Assembly (NCBI GenBank): GCA_949300325.1
Contig: CASGDQ010000017.1
Coordinates: 1-64,000, forward strand
DNA: 64,000 nucleotides
Direction of reading: 5' to 3'
Origin: an uncultured Spirochaetales bacterium
GTDB taxonomy: Bacteria; Spirochaetota; Spirochaetia; Sphaerochaetales; Sphaerochaetaceae
The notes beneath the pieces were generated by a model. The model worked only from the letters and a program-made list of their open reading frames with translations, had not been told where the DNA came from and made no database searches. Shown here piece after piece: positions 24,909 to 34,375 of the stretch (positions are counted from its first letter, which is position 1; the number at the start of each line of letters is the position of its first letter). Position numbers and translations under genes: made by a program.

Positions 24909-25982
24909 ATGAAAAAATTACTTACAATTCTTACAGTCGCACTTCTTGCAAGCACAACTGTATTCGCAGCAGTAAACTTCTCCGGAAGTTCCACAATCGG
25001 CTACCAGTTCAATTATGGCAACACCCCCGACAAGTGGTCTCAGCTCTTCTATGGAGATGATGGAGATGATACAAACCCGAATACCCTCAATCTGACGCTT
25101 TCCGATGAGAACGGAATCTGGTCTGTCGGTTTCAGGGCTGGTTTGAACACTGCAAGTAAAGTAGTGAAAGATGCTCACGATCTTCAGGGTGCCACACTCG
25201 GCGATACCGGAAGCATGGGCGGAAACGTTACAATCGACTTTGCTAAGCTCTTCGGACTCAGCGATTGGACGCTCAAGGGCGGAATGATCGGAAACGACAG
25301 ATACACAACCCTCAGGGCTTATTCCAACCAGTCCGGCAACAACTTCGACAGGATCAGGACCAATGGTGGCAGCTATGTTGCATGGGCAGGCGTCGGCTAT
25401 GGCGGATACGTTGAAGCTCAGGTTGCAGTAGACCCCGGCCTCAATGGCGGTAATGACGATTATATCACAACTACTTCAGATATCCTCGCATCTGCTCTTG
25501 TAACTCCGATCAACGGACTCAAGGTATCTGTAGACTATGCATGGAAGGGCGATGGCGCAGACGGACTCTTTGGCGCAGCTGCCGACATCAACCTCGGCAA
25601 GATGCTCGACCTCGACTTCAACATTGGTCTTTCTGTTGCAGACAGATACGGAATCGGACCAAAGACAAATGACCTTGCTGTAACAGTTTACGGCGGAGTC
25701 GATGTTGTTGATGTTGCTGTTGAATATGCATACACAGCAGACAAGGCACACTACCTCTACATGGGAGCTGACTTTAACGTTGTTGAGAATCTGCTTCTTG
25801 GCGCATACTTCGGTGCAAACGATGTAACTGATTTCGCAAACGAGTTCTTCGTTGGTGGAAACGTCGGCTACGTCATCTCCGGTATGACATTCAACCTTGG
25901 CCTCGAGTATTCTGCAGGTGCTGCATACAACTACGATCTCAAGGGCCTCAACATCGTTCCGAGCGTTTCCTTCGCTTGGTAA
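24909..25982 (+). CDS. Porin-like outer-membrane beta-barrel protein
   Basis: 357 residues. A 20-residue signal peptide ('MKKLLTILTVALLASTTVFA') is followed by a mature protein of alternating hydrophobic residues, Gly, Asn and Asp, and closing aromatic positions. It ends in 'VPSVSFAW', a C-terminal aromatic residue as recognised by the BAM complex. No periplasmic or peptidoglycan-binding domain. It resembles the abundant major outer-membrane proteins of Sphaerochaeta-like spirochaetes; diffusion of small solutes is the likely role. A GAGGAAG site precedes the ATG, as in the other two barrels of the window. The 26058 regulator follows after a terminator. Confidence 0.75.
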   Translation: MKKLLTILTVALLASTTVFAAVNFSGSSTIGYQFNYGNTPDKWSQLFYGDDGDDTNPNTLNLTLSDENGIWSVGFRAGLNTASKVVKDAHDLQGATLGDTGSMGGNVTIDFAKLFGLSDWTLKGGMIGNDRYTTLRAYSNQSGNNFDRIRTNGGSYVAWAGVGYGGYVEAQVAVDPGLNGGNDDYITTTSDILASALVTPINGLKVSVDYAWKGDGADGLFGAAADINLGKMLDLDFNIGLSVADRYGIGPKTNDLAVTVYGGVDVVDVAVEYAYTADKAHYLYMGADFNVVENLLLGAYFGANDVTDFANEFFVGGNVGYVISGMTFNLGLEYSAGAAYNYDLKGLNIVPSVSFAW

Positions 25983-26005
25983 TAGATATTACAAATCTAA
26001 TCTGC

Positions 26006-26031
26006 CCCTCGAGCAATCGGGGGGTTTTTTA
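26006..26031 (+). terminator. Terminator after porin gene
   Basis: An 8-bp stem (26006-26013 with 26018-26025, one G-T pair) closed by a GCAA tetraloop and followed by six T. Confidence 0.85.
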
Positions 26032-26057
26032 CCTTTGCAACACAAAGGAGGAAGGCT

Positions 26058-26753
26058 ATGAAGACTATATTTCTTTTGAATCCTGATTCCTACGTTCTTG
26101 AAGAGGTTAAAGAGTTTCTTGAATTATCGGGTTTCCTTGTCAAAACCTTTAAAAGCATGAAAATGCTTGAAAAATCCCTTGAGATGGGACCGCCGGACAT
26201 GGTGATTTCTGAAATCTCTGCCGAAGACGGCAACGGGTTCATGCTACTGAAGAAAATCAGGACCAGATACACCTATCCATTCATCTTTTTGAGCAAAAGA
26301 ACGGATGAGAGTTCAAGAATACTCGCTTTTGAAATCGGAGCGGACGATTATATGACCATTCCATGCTCCACAAAGGAGCTTGTCCTACGGGTCAAGGCAA
26401 TCTTCAGACGGATTGACGACCGCTTGGAAAGCAGGCAGAAAAACGACTCCTGGAAGCTTGGAAAGCTGTCTCTTTACATGGATAAGGATGCACACAATTA
26501 CTATCTCGATGGAAGGGAGATCAATTTTACTGCATCTGAATGGAAAATCCTCTCCACTCTGACCAATGAACCGGGCATGTTGTTCAGCAGAAACCATCTG
26601 ATTCAACTATGCTTCGACTCTTCGGTTGGCTATGACCGCATCATAGACAACCACATCAAAAACATAAGGAACAAAATCGGTTCGGCATGGATCGAAACCG
26701 TCCGTTCCTACGGCTATCGCTTCGCCGGTGACAGCTTTGATAAGACAAGCTGA
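26058..26753 (+). CDS. Orphan OmpR-type regulator with degenerate receiver
   Basis: 231 residues. The N-terminal domain has the length and hydrophobic pattern of a receiver, but its active site is lost. The acidic pair is replaced by 'LLNPDS', the phospho-acceptor Asp by Glu52 ('VISEISAEDG'), and the Lys of the Lys-Pro dipeptide by Ile101 ('YMTIPCS'). The C-terminal winged helix is intact ('INFTASEWKILSTL', 'IDNHIKNIRNKIG', 'VRSYGYRFAG'). Family knowledge says such regulators do not respond to phosphorylation; they may be controlled by expression level or ligand. No kinase is adjacent. AAGGAGG precedes the ATG. It lies right after the porin gene and may control it or the efflux operon. Confidence 0.85.
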   Translation: MKTIFLLNPDSYVLEEVKEFLELSGFLVKTFKSMKMLEKSLEMGPPDMVISEISAEDGNGFMLLKKIRTRYTYPFIFLSKRTDESSRILAFEIGADDYMTIPCSTKELVLRVKAIFRRIDDRLESRQKNDSWKLGKLSLYMDKDAHNYYLDGREINFTASEWKILSTLTNEPGMLFSRNHLIQLCFDSSVGYDRIIDNHIKNIRNKIGSAWIETVRSYGYRFAGDSFDKTS

Positions 26754-26766
26754 AGTAGGGATCAAA

Positions 26767-26798
26767 AGCAATCGGGAAAAATACCGGTTGCTTTTTTA
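26767..26798 (+). terminator. Terminator after orphan regulator
   Basis: A 9-bp stem AGCAATCGG/CCGGTTGCT (one T-G pair), 8-nt A-rich loop, then TTTTT. Confidence 0.75.
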
Positions 26799-26856
26799 AT
26801 GCCATTTGAGAATCAAAATTACAATTCTAGTGCAGAAAATGAATTTACATGACATT

Positions 26857-26887
26857 AAAAAAGGCTGTGTACGCATTGTACACAGCC
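26857..26887 (-). terminator. Terminator of efflux operon
   Basis: A perfect 10-bp stem GGCTGTGTAC/GTACACAGCC with a 5-nt loop; on the minus strand six T follow. It lies 40 bp after the RND stop. Confidence 0.85.
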
Positions 26888-26927
26888 GACAAGCCTGTTG
26901 CAGGATGTAGGGATCGCCTGCAGAAGC

Positions 26928-29900
26928 TCATAATTCGCTGTCAATTGTCTTGAGCCTTCTCATGTCGTATTCGTTGAGCTGGTTCACAAGACTCTCCGGA
27001 TCGTCAAAGTGCTTTTCCTTCCTGCTGTTGAGGATCGTATAGAGCACCGGAGAGAGCAGGAGCGTAAGGAATGCGCCTGTGATAAGCCCTCCTACGAACG
27101 TGAGCGCTATAGGCTGCATCATCTCCGCACCCTCTCCTGGGAAGAATGCCATAGGAATCATTCCAAGCACCGTTGTGAGGGTTGTCATGAGTATCGGCCT
27201 CAGCCTTCCGCGTGCCGCCTGCAGACATGCCTGGCGTACTGGCACCTTCTGCCTTACAAGGCGGTTTATGCAGTCCACAAGAACAATGCCGTTGTTTACG
27301 ACGACGCCTATGAGTGCAACTATTCCGACTATCGAGAAGAGGGAGAAGGTTGCGCCGTAGATTATGTGTATCCAAATAACTCCAATCAGAAGCAGCGGGA
27401 TGGTTGCGAAGATGATCAGCGGGTCTGTGAGGCTCTCGAACTGCGCGGCCATCACAGCGTATACCAGGAAGAGGGCTAGGATGATGATCATCACGAGAGT
27501 CGGAAGATATTCTGCGAAATCGGCCATCTCTCCGCTTTGCACTATCTCTACTCCGTCGGGAAGCACAAGATGCTCATCGAGCGCCGCATTCACAAGATTC
27601 TGTACCGTTGAGGCATCATATCCGTCGGCAAGATTTGCTGTAACATGGTTGACCCTGGTCTTGTTTTCCCTGGTTATGGATCTCGGCGCAGAGCCTTCAG
27701 TGAACGTTGCTATGCTGTCGAGGCGTATGTTACCGCCAGCAGAAGGAATGGTTATAGCACTAAGAGTATCGATGGATTCTGCTTCGCTGTCAGGAAGCCT
27801 TACAACTACATCATAGCTTGTCGTAGTACTGAATGTGGTAAGCTCTGTGGCTGTCAGGCCTGTAAGCGCAGCCTGCATGGTGGTGGATATGTCGCTTACA
27901 GATATTCCAAGGTCCTTGGCCTTGTCATAATCGATCGTGATCGCATACTTGGGAGCACCATCTGTAAGATCGCTTTCAACATCCACAGCTTGCGGAACAT
28001 ATTCCTGAAGGATTGCAACAATGTCATTTGCAGCCTGCATTGCAAGATCCGAATTCTCACTATGGATGGCCACATCTATTGAAGAGCCTCCAAAACCACG
28101 TCCGGAACCGATCGTCCATGTCGCTTCAGGCTCCAGATAGAGGAACTGCCTCAGGATATTCTCTATTTCTGATGCCGATACCTCCTGCTCGGTTATATCT
28201 GGAAGGTTGATTGTTATGCTTCCTGTGTTGGAGGAACCGACCTCGACCATTATCGACTCATAGCTTCCCTCCGGGAGAGCTTCAAGGATCCTGTCTTCCA
28301 TTCTGAACAGATACTCGCGGGTAACAGTGTTTGTCGTGCCCGGATCGAGAGTAAGACTCAATGAGACCTCGTCATCAGTGGTCATTGCCGGCGTCAGGCT
28401 CAAGCCGATGCCGGAGAAGAAGGAAAGCGAGAAAAGCAGCAACAGGACAAGAAGGACAATAAGAAGAAGCCTGTGTGAAAGGAAATAATCCAACACCTTG
28501 ACGTATGCATTCTTCAGATGCTCCTCAAATGAGGCCATAGAGTTGTCTATCGCCCTGAGGACTCTCAGCTTCAAAGGCTTCTGCGTCCTTGTATTAATTC
28601 TGAGTATGCTGCCAGAAAGCGCAGGAACCAGCGTAACTGCTACGAAAAGCGAGCATGCAAGCGAGATGCAGACTGTGATTACAAGGTCCTGGAACATTAT
28701 GCCTATCATGCCCAGATCGTATTTGAAGATTATTATAGGCACGAATACGCAGAGCGTGGTGAGAGTCGATGCAACGATTGCGGTGAACATGTTCTTGCTT
28801 CCAAGTATTGCCGCAATTGCAGACTTTTCTCCCTGCTGGCGGAAGGAGTAGGTATTCTCGAGTATGATGATCGACGCATCGACTATCATTCCTATTCCAA
28901 GGATGAGTCCGCTCATGCTCATGCTGTTTACGCTTATATCCGCAATGGACATGACCATCAAGGTTATCAGGATGCATACAGGCATCGAGAGAGCGATGAT
29001 GATCGTGCTCTTTATTCCGCGCAGGAAGAGGAAGATGACAATAGCAGCAAGGATCACACCTTCGACTGCCGAGGAATACACCTCGTTCATCGTGCTGGAG
29101 ATCATCTCGGTCGAGTCTCTCTGGATTTCAAGCGTAATTCCAGGAGGAAGTGTTGCCACAATATCAGGAAGAGCTTCCTTTACTGCTGCTGCAACCGGGG
29201 TCTCGTTGCTGTCGGAATCGCTTGAAATGCTTATTGTTACGATCTTGTTGCCGTTATAATACGATTCCCTGGCCCTGGTTGTTGTGGAAATCTGTATATC
29301 TGCAACGTCCTTCACGAGCACCGGATATCCATTGATAGTTGTTATAACGGTGTTTTCTATATCCTCGACAGATTGGTATCTGCCGTCCAAGGTTATCTGA
29401 TAATCGACTCCGTCCTGTGTTATTTCACCCGCAGTCGATTGGACATTATGCGCGGCAATCGCCGAGGATACCTGGCTGAGTGTTATGCCGTACGCTTCAA
29501 GCCTGTTCTGGGAAACAAGGACCTCATATTCGATTTCCGAGCCTCCGAACGCCTCGGCCTCTCCGACGCCTTCGATCCTCTCGAAAAGAGGTATTATGTC
29601 GTCCTCTGCCAATGTCTGCAATTCATCGACCGTCATATCTCCAGAAAGCGTGAGACGCATGATTGTCGAGCTGGAATTTGCGTTGAAGGACATGACCTGC
29701 GGACTGTCAGCCCAGTCCGGAAGCATGCGGGATACCATGTTCAAACTGCTCTGGACATCGTCTTTCGCCTCATCAAGGTCGGTGCCGTAATCAAATTCCA
29801 TTACGATTATGCACATGCCTTCCCGGCTTATGCTTGTGATGGTATCCAGGTTTTCTATTGAACTCAGGTTGTTTTCAAGCACCTTTGCAATCTGCTGTTC

Positions 29901-30077
29901 TATTTCTTCCGGACCTGCATCGTTGCAATCCACCATTACGGAAAGGACTGGCAAGTCGACGGTAGGATAAAGAGCTATGTCCAATTTGGGAAGGAATACA
30001 ACCGCAATCACCATGATCAGAACATAGACCATGGTCATCAGCACGGGTCGCCTGACTGATAATTCGCTTATCGTCAT
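26928..30077 (-). CDS. RND efflux permease, HAE1/AcrB type
   Basis: 1049 residues, the full length of hydrophobe/amphiphile efflux pumps. Helix 1 follows 'ELSVRRPVLMTMVYVLI'. The two large periplasmic loops (about 40-330 and 550-840) contain porter domains. Helix 4 carries the proton-relay motif 'GLILGIGMIVDASIIILEN' (one Asp in place of the AcrB Asp-Asp pair), and the C-terminal repeat has 'GVVVNNGIVLVDCINRL'. It extrudes drugs or lipophilic compounds using the proton or sodium gradient, with the adaptor and TolC-like proteins encoded upstream. AAGGAGG stands 5 nt before the ATG at 30077; the GTG one codon earlier is too close to that site. Last gene of the operon. Confidence 0.95.
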   Translation of the reverse strand: MTISELSVRRPVLMTMVYVLIMVIAVVFLPKLDIALYPTVDLPVLSVMVDCNDAGPEEIEQQIAKVLENNLSSIENLDTITSISREGMCIIVMEFDYGTDLDEAKDDVQSSLNMVSRMLPDWADSPQVMSFNANSSSTIMRLTLSGDMTVDELQTLAEDDIIPLFERIEGVGEAEAFGGSEIEYEVLVSQNRLEAYGITLSQVSSAIAAHNVQSTAGEITQDGVDYQITLDGRYQSVEDIENTVITTINGYPVLVKDVADIQISTTTRARESYYNGNKIVTISISSDSDSNETPVAAAVKEALPDIVATLPPGITLEIQRDSTEMISSTMNEVYSSAVEGVILAAIVIFLFLRGIKSTIIIALSMPVCILITLMVMSIADISVNSMSMSGLILGIGMIVDASIIILENTYSFRQQGEKSAIAAILGSKNMFTAIVASTLTTLCVFVPIIIFKYDLGMIGIMFQDLVITVCISLACSLFVAVTLVPALSGSILRINTRTQKPLKLRVLRAIDNSMASFEEHLKNAYVKVLDYFLSHRLLLIVLLVLLLLFSLSFFSGIGLSLTPAMTTDDEVSLSLTLDPGTTNTVTREYLFRMEDRILEALPEGSYESIMVEVGSSNTGSITINLPDITEQEVSASEIENILRQFLYLEPEATWTIGSGRGFGGSSIDVAIHSENSDLAMQAANDIVAILQEYVPQAVDVESDLTDGAPKYAITIDYDKAKDLGISVSDISTTMQAALTGLTATELTTFSTTTSYDVVVRLPDSEAESIDTLSAITIPSAGGNIRLDSIATFTEGSAPRSITRENKTRVNHVTANLADGYDASTVQNLVNAALDEHLVLPDGVEIVQSGEMADFAEYLPTLVMIIILALFLVYAVMAAQFESLTDPLIIFATIPLLLIGVIWIHIIYGATFSLFSIVGIVALIGVVVNNGIVLVDCINRLVRQKVPVRQACLQAARGRLRPILMTTLTTVLGMIPMAFFPGEGAEMMQPIALTFVGGLITGAFLTLLLSPVLYTILNSRKEKHFDDPESLVNQLNEYDMRRLKTIDSEL

Positions 30078-30087
30078 CACGTCCTCC

Positions 30088-31005
30088 TTATACGATGTTT
30101 ACAGTCGTACCATCGCTTACGTTTCCGGCAACGACCACCATATCTCCCTCATTTAATCCGGAGGAGATTATGCTGTAACTGCTATTGCTTCCGCCAAGCT
30201 CGACCACCTGTCGTACGGCTTTGCCATCCTTGACCACGTATACCACATCATCGCCGGCATATGTGCTCAGCGCCTCTGTAGGAATAAGAAGAATGCCGTC
30301 GACCTGTTCTGTAACAATGGATGCGGAGGCATACATTCCTTCCATAAGACCTGATGTATCGCCGGTGAAGGAAAGCTCCACCTCAACTGTGCGTGTGGCC
30401 TGATCCACTGCTGGAGCGATATAGCTTATTTCTACCGGGTAAGTTTTATCCGGATAAGCCACGACCGTAACGGTTCCAGGCAGTCCTGTCCTGATTGTTC
30501 CAAGATTCCTTTCGGATATCTTGGTGCTTACGATAAGCGTCTTATTACCGGTAACAGTGGCTATCTGGGTGGTCGTTCCGACGGTTTCACCGACGGTTGC
30601 AGAGATTTCTCTCACCATGCCTTCTGTTGTTGAGACCACGGGGCTCTTCTGGTATTGGCTGCCGGGTTTAGAAGGATCTACATAAGCTATGATGTCGCCT
30701 TGCTTGACCATATCCCCTTTCTTTACGAGTATCTCGACAATTTTGCCGGATGCATCAGGATAAATGCCAATATCCGAATCTTCTGAAGTGATTTCCCCGT
30801 TTGTCTTTGTGGTGTTGATGAATGTTCCGATCTCTGCAGCAACAGCAGATACGTTTACGCTTGTCTGCTCCTGAACATTCGCTGCCATCTGGGGGATTTC
30901 CTTCTCCTGCCCGGATTTCATATATATTCCAACTGCAAGGGCGATACACACCAGAAGCAGTATTATCGTCACGATCCTGTCAAATACATTCTTTTTTTCT
31001 TTCAT
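30088..31005 (-). CDS. Periplasmic adaptor (membrane fusion protein) of RND pump
   Basis: 305 residues from the ATG at 31005, which has GGAG 6 nt upstream; an ATG at 31038 would overlap tolC and has no site. An N-terminal signal anchor ('IVTIILLLVCIALAVGIYM') is followed by a lipoyl/barrel-sandwich half ('GKIVEILVKKGDMVKQGD' and 'GMVREISATVGETV'), a beta-barrel domain and the membrane-proximal domain ending 'VVVAGNVSDGTTVNIV'. The alpha-helical hairpin is almost absent: the lipoyl halves are joined by only ~30 residues, as in short adaptors of spirochaetes and Bacteroidetes. It links the RND permease to the outer-membrane channel. Confidence 0.9.
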   Translation of the reverse strand: MKEKKNVFDRIVTIILLLVCIALAVGIYMKSGQEKEIPQMAANVQEQTSVNVSAVAAEIGTFINTTKTNGEITSEDSDIGIYPDASGKIVEILVKKGDMVKQGDIIAYVDPSKPGSQYQKSPVVSTTEGMVREISATVGETVGTTTQIATVTGNKTLIVSTKISERNLGTIRTGLPGTVTVVAYPDKTYPVEISYIAPAVDQATRTVEVELSFTGDTSGLMEGMYASASIVTEQVDGILLIPTEALSTYAGDDVVYVVKDGKAVRQVVELGGSNSSYSIISSGLNEGDMVVVAGNVSDGTTVNIV

Positions 31006-31024
31006 TTTCTTCTCCAAATCGTTT

Positions 31025-32329
31025 TCATTCCTCGCCATAAAGGTCGGTCAATGTTTCGTAATCCACGCCAAGCAGGAACCCGAGTCCGACACAGGCATCA
31101 AAATAGCCGTAACGTGCATCTACAAGGGATATGTTTGCGGCAAAAAGGCTGTTTTCAAGATTAAGGTAATCTGAAAGCGTCATAAGCCCATTTGCATAGG
31201 CTTCTTTTGCAAGGTCATATGTCTTTTCGGCTATAGCGGCTTTTTTCTCTGCCAGCAAAAGATTTTCCCTCTCCTGTCCTATTTCGATAAGCGAAGAGGA
31301 AATGCTGTTTCTCAAATCATTTTCAGCTTTTTTCAGATTCAATTTTGCTATCGATACGCTGTCCTTTGCATTCTCCACCTGGTTGTATCCGCTGCTGCCG
31401 GGAATATAACTGCTTACAGGAATTGAGAAAGCAACCGTCACCGAAGCAGTATCGGTGAATCCTCCTGACCATGAACTTGCGTATGTGCTTTCAGGACCGA
31501 TATCCCATCCGGCAGAAAGAGTCACCGAAGGAAGCTGGCTAGTGAGTTTTGTGCTGATCAAGGAGGTCTCGCTCTGGCTGACCTTAGCCGAATATGTTTT
31601 TATGGTGTTTGTGGAATCTGCATACAGGCTGTAAAGCTCATCTGCAGACGGGAGATTAAGGAAAACCGTATCAGGAAGAGCAGAGAGGACAATATCTTCG
31701 TCCTCAATTCCGGTAAGGATCCTGAAGTTTTCCTCTGAAAGCTCATATGAATCCTTCAGCGCCTTGAGATTGTATTCAGCTTCTGCAACTGAAAGCTCGG
31801 CATTTGCAAGATCCAATTCGCTCCCAAGCCCGTTGTTATAGGCTGTAAGCACATCCTCGTAGCTCTTTTTTGCGCTTTCAAGGGAATTTTGCGCCACAGC
31901 AATCTGATTCGATCCCGCCACCAGGTTCCAGTAGCTGGTTGTGACACTCTCTTCCAAACTGTCTACTGTGGAAGAGTATGAAAGGTTTGCAAGGGTGCGC
32001 TCAATGCTTTTTGAAGTTGCGTCAGTTATGAGGTTTGTTCCCAAACTCATGCTGATGCCTATCCCGCCCCGTGCGATCATGCTGCCGGAAGAGTCTATGG
32101 CGCTTCCTGACGCGGAAAAAGACCCGTCGATGGACAGGTCCGGGATATAGGATGAGGCTGTACTTGCATTTCTTAGACTCTGTTTGAGTTCTATCTGCGC
32201 TATTTCAAGGCTGATATTGTTTTTCATGGCGCTTTCTATAGCCTCATCAAGGGTTAACACACCCCCGGATGAAGCATATAGTCCAGCCAAGAAAATACAA
32301 AGAACCAAAAAAAGAATAGTTCTTTTCAT
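31025..32329 (-). CDS. TolC-family outer-membrane efflux channel
   Basis: 434 residues. A signal peptide ('LFLVLCIFLAGLYAS') is followed by two repeats of the OEP domain made of long coiled coils and beta strands. Typical elements are 'LTLDEAIESAMKNNISLEIA', 'ELDLANAELSVAEAEYNLKA' (the conserved 'lDllnAe..l..Ar.nl' helix) and 'EKTYDLAKEAYANGLMTLSD' in the second repeat. It forms the trimeric exit duct of the tripartite pump. First gene of the operon, with GGGAG 7 nt before the ATG; no regulator gene lies beside it on the same strand. Confidence 0.9.
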   Translation of the reverse strand: MKRTILFLVLCIFLAGLYASSGGVLTLDEAIESAMKNNISLEIAQIELKQSLRNASTASSYIPDLSIDGSFSASGSAIDSSGSMIARGGIGISMSLGTNLITDATSKSIERTLANLSYSSTVDSLEESVTTSYWNLVAGSNQIAVAQNSLESAKKSYEDVLTAYNNGLGSELDLANAELSVAEAEYNLKALKDSYELSEENFRILTGIEDEDIVLSALPDTVFLNLPSADELYSLYADSTNTIKTYSAKVSQSETSLISTKLTSQLPSVTLSAGWDIGPESTYASSWSGGFTDTASVTVAFSIPVSSYIPGSSGYNQVENAKDSVSIAKLNLKKAENDLRNSISSSLIEIGQERENLLLAEKKAAIAEKTYDLAKEAYANGLMTLSDYLNLENSLFAANISLVDARYGYFDACVGLGFLLGVDYETLTDLYGEE

Positions 32330-32872
32330 TTATATACTCCCGATTTGGTTTATGTTGACGGTTTATTCTAAGTACATTATTTCAAGAAAAAAAATTATTC
32401 CTGTTAATGTTTTCTGTCGATTTTATGATGATAAATGTACTTTTTGTGTGAATGCTGCAATAACAGCATGTATTCTCAAATTCTAAAATGAATAAATCAG
32501 GCAAAAACTCGGATTAAATAAAATAAAATAATCAAAAAAACACAAAGTTAACACCGAGTGACACAAATAATACAGACAAGCCTTTCTATGTTTTCATATT
32601 CTTTTGCTTTTATTAGTATACGGGACAGCGGGATCATACACTTCCGAATCAATTGCTTTTCACTGGTTTTTGTATACTCAGCCCGCTGTCCCTTTATAAT
32701 GATATACGATTATCGTAATTTCTTCTTCAAAAATCAGCATAATATTAAATGAAAAGGATTTGAGGGTGTAATTATATTGTTTTCTCCAACCTTATTACGA
32801 TTTATACAAGAAATAAGACATCATTAATACAAAAAAACTAAGGATTTTCCATAGTTCGTCCTTCGAGGAAGT
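32330..32872. other. Divergent intergenic region between tolC and porin paralogue
   Basis: 543 bp, AT-rich, with no supported gene. It must contain the promoters of the efflux operon and of the barrel gene at 32873, but I cannot place them with confidence. It also contains the 71-bp element with 11-bp terminal inverted repeats at 32622-32692. Confidence 0.6.
32622..32692. repeat. 71-bp element with 11-bp inverted ends
   Basis: GGGACAGCGGG (32622-32632) and CCCGCTGTCCC (32682-32692) are perfect inverted repeats 49 bp apart, much more GC-rich than the surroundings. Similarity continues weakly inwards (ATAC near both ends). No target-site duplication is evident. It may be a miniature insertion element, an IS scar or a regulator site. 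Confidence 0.5.
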
Positions 32873-32933
32873 ATGAGAAAAATTCTTTCAATCCTGTTGG
32901 TAGCTGTTCTCGCTGCTGGCACAACCTTCGCAG
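32865..32933 (+). repeat. 69-bp copy A, shared by two barrel genes
   Basis: From the ribosome site through codon 20 the DNA is identical to 36720-36652 on the minus strand, including all third codon positions; after one mismatch ten more bases match. The two copies are in inverted orientation about 3.7 kb apart. Confidence 0.85.
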
Positions 32934-34303
32934 GTTTCAGCGGAGAGGCTAGCCTCGGATTTGGTGGAAATCTTGACACTGGAGAGTTTGGTTTCATCGA
33001 TCAGGCTGCAAAAGTGAAGGTGGATGTCGATCTTGCCACTGCAAGCGCAGAAGAGATTGCAGAAGGTGAAGTATACGCATCAATCAAGGCTACTCTTGCT
33101 ATCAAGGCATATTCTGGAGAAAAATCCTTTACAGAAAATGAAGGGTGGCCATGGAAGAGCCCTGCTAAAATCGGTATTTTGGCTGATATCACAGAAGCAA
33201 AGGTTGCTGGTAAGAACTGGTATGTAAGCATTCTTGGACTCGATGATGCTCCGAACTATGCAAAGTCTTTCCAGACATATACTGTTGAAAATGGAATCGA
33301 CAAGTGGGGATTCAAGAGGGACGACTTTAAAGAAAATTATTCCAACGATGTTCCTTTCGACAAGGCTACTGGAGTTCAGGTAGGCGTTTACGATTATAAG
33401 ATCGGATTCGGTCTTGTTGGCGATTACAGCACCAAAGACACATGGAAGTTCACAGATGGACTTAAGGTTGCTGTTTCGGCAGAGACTCCCGAATATGATT
33501 TCAACGGCGTGAAGCTTCAGGCAGGAACTGCTTATAGTTTTGTCGACGGCGGAACAAACGCACTCGATTTGTCTGCAAAGGTTGGCTATGTGCTTGATGC
33601 ACTCTCAACAAGCGCAGCAACCGACTTGGTATTTGACTTCTCCGGTGAAAAGGCAAAAGTTGAAGCTGATGTTGCATTCAGCCTTGCTTATGATTTCATT
33701 TCTGCTGATGTCTATTACGGTTCAAGAGCTGTTACCGGCAAGACTCCGAAAGCAGACCCAGAAGATGGAACAATGGATCATTACAACTCATATGTTAAGT
33801 CTTATTCCGAGGATATGCTCTCTGCTCAGGTTAAGACCGATCTCAACAGCTTCAACGTACCTGTATCCCTTACCGTTGCTGTAAAGGATATGCTTGCAAA
33901 GCAGGATATTTCTGCTAGCGTCGAAACAACACCGATCGATGGACTCAAGGTAACTGTCAACGGCGGATATGTTGTTGATGCAGATGGAAGAGATGGAGCT
34001 GCCATCAAATCTGACAAGGGTCGTGATTTCGTCGGCAAATGGTCTGCTGGACTTTCAGGTGAATATGAGATGGATATCTTCAAGGTTGCTGCTGGCGTTT
34101 CTCTCGAGCAGAGGACTGAGAACGGAGCAAAGGTTGTTGTCGGAGGAAACGCTTCAATCGAGTCTTCCGCTCTTGTTCCTGGTGCAACTCTCAAACTCGC
34201 ATGGGCAGGTGATGACATCACAAGAGCAAATTCCACCAGCTATGCAGATGAGGATAATGGTGACCGCGGTAAGATCACAGCATCTTGCAAGATCACATTC
34301 TAA
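32873..34303 (+). CDS. Outer-membrane beta-barrel protein, paralogue 1
   Basis: 476 residues with a 20-residue signal peptide beginning 'MRKILSILLVAVLAAG'. The mature part is made of alternating strands, rich in Gly/Ala/Lys/Asp, and ends in 'ASCKITF' with a C-terminal Phe. Segments such as 'LKVAVSAETPEYDFNGVKLQ' and 'VPGATLKLAWAGDD' recur in the paralogue at 35330 ('YTLVDGLTIQAG', 'IPGATLKLAW'). It is clearly a duplicate of that gene in opposite orientation. Function is probably general porin or surface antigen; nothing indicates a specific substrate. Confidence 0.75.
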   Translation: MRKILSILLVAVLAAGTTFAGFSGEASLGFGGNLDTGEFGFIDQAAKVKVDVDLATASAEEIAEGEVYASIKATLAIKAYSGEKSFTENEGWPWKSPAKIGILADITEAKVAGKNWYVSILGLDDAPNYAKSFQTYTVENGIDKWGFKRDDFKENYSNDVPFDKATGVQVGVYDYKIGFGLVGDYSTKDTWKFTDGLKVAVSAETPEYDFNGVKLQAGTAYSFVDGGTNALDLSAKVGYVLDALSTSAATDLVFDFSGEKAKVEADVAFSLAYDFISADVYYGSRAVTGKTPKADPEDGTMDHYNSYVKSYSEDMLSAQVKTDLNSFNVPVSLTVAVKDMLAKQDISASVETTPIDGLKVTVNGGYVVDADGRDGAAIKSDKGRDFVGKWSAGLSGEYEMDIFKVAAGVSLEQRTENGAKVVVGGNASIESSALVPGATLKLAWAGDDITRANSTSYADEDNGDRGKITASCKITF

Positions 34304-34325
34304 TCCTTTTGATTCGGAAATGTAT

Positions 34326-34350
34326 TCCCTCCCTTTGGGAGGGATTTTTT
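34326..34350 (+). terminator. Terminator of barrel paralogue 1
   Basis: TCCCTCCC/GGGAGGGA 8-bp stem with a 3-nt loop followed by TTTTTT. The terminator of paralogue 2 is homologous. Confidence 0.85.
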
Positions 34351-34375
34351 AATACAATAGACTATTTTTGCAATA

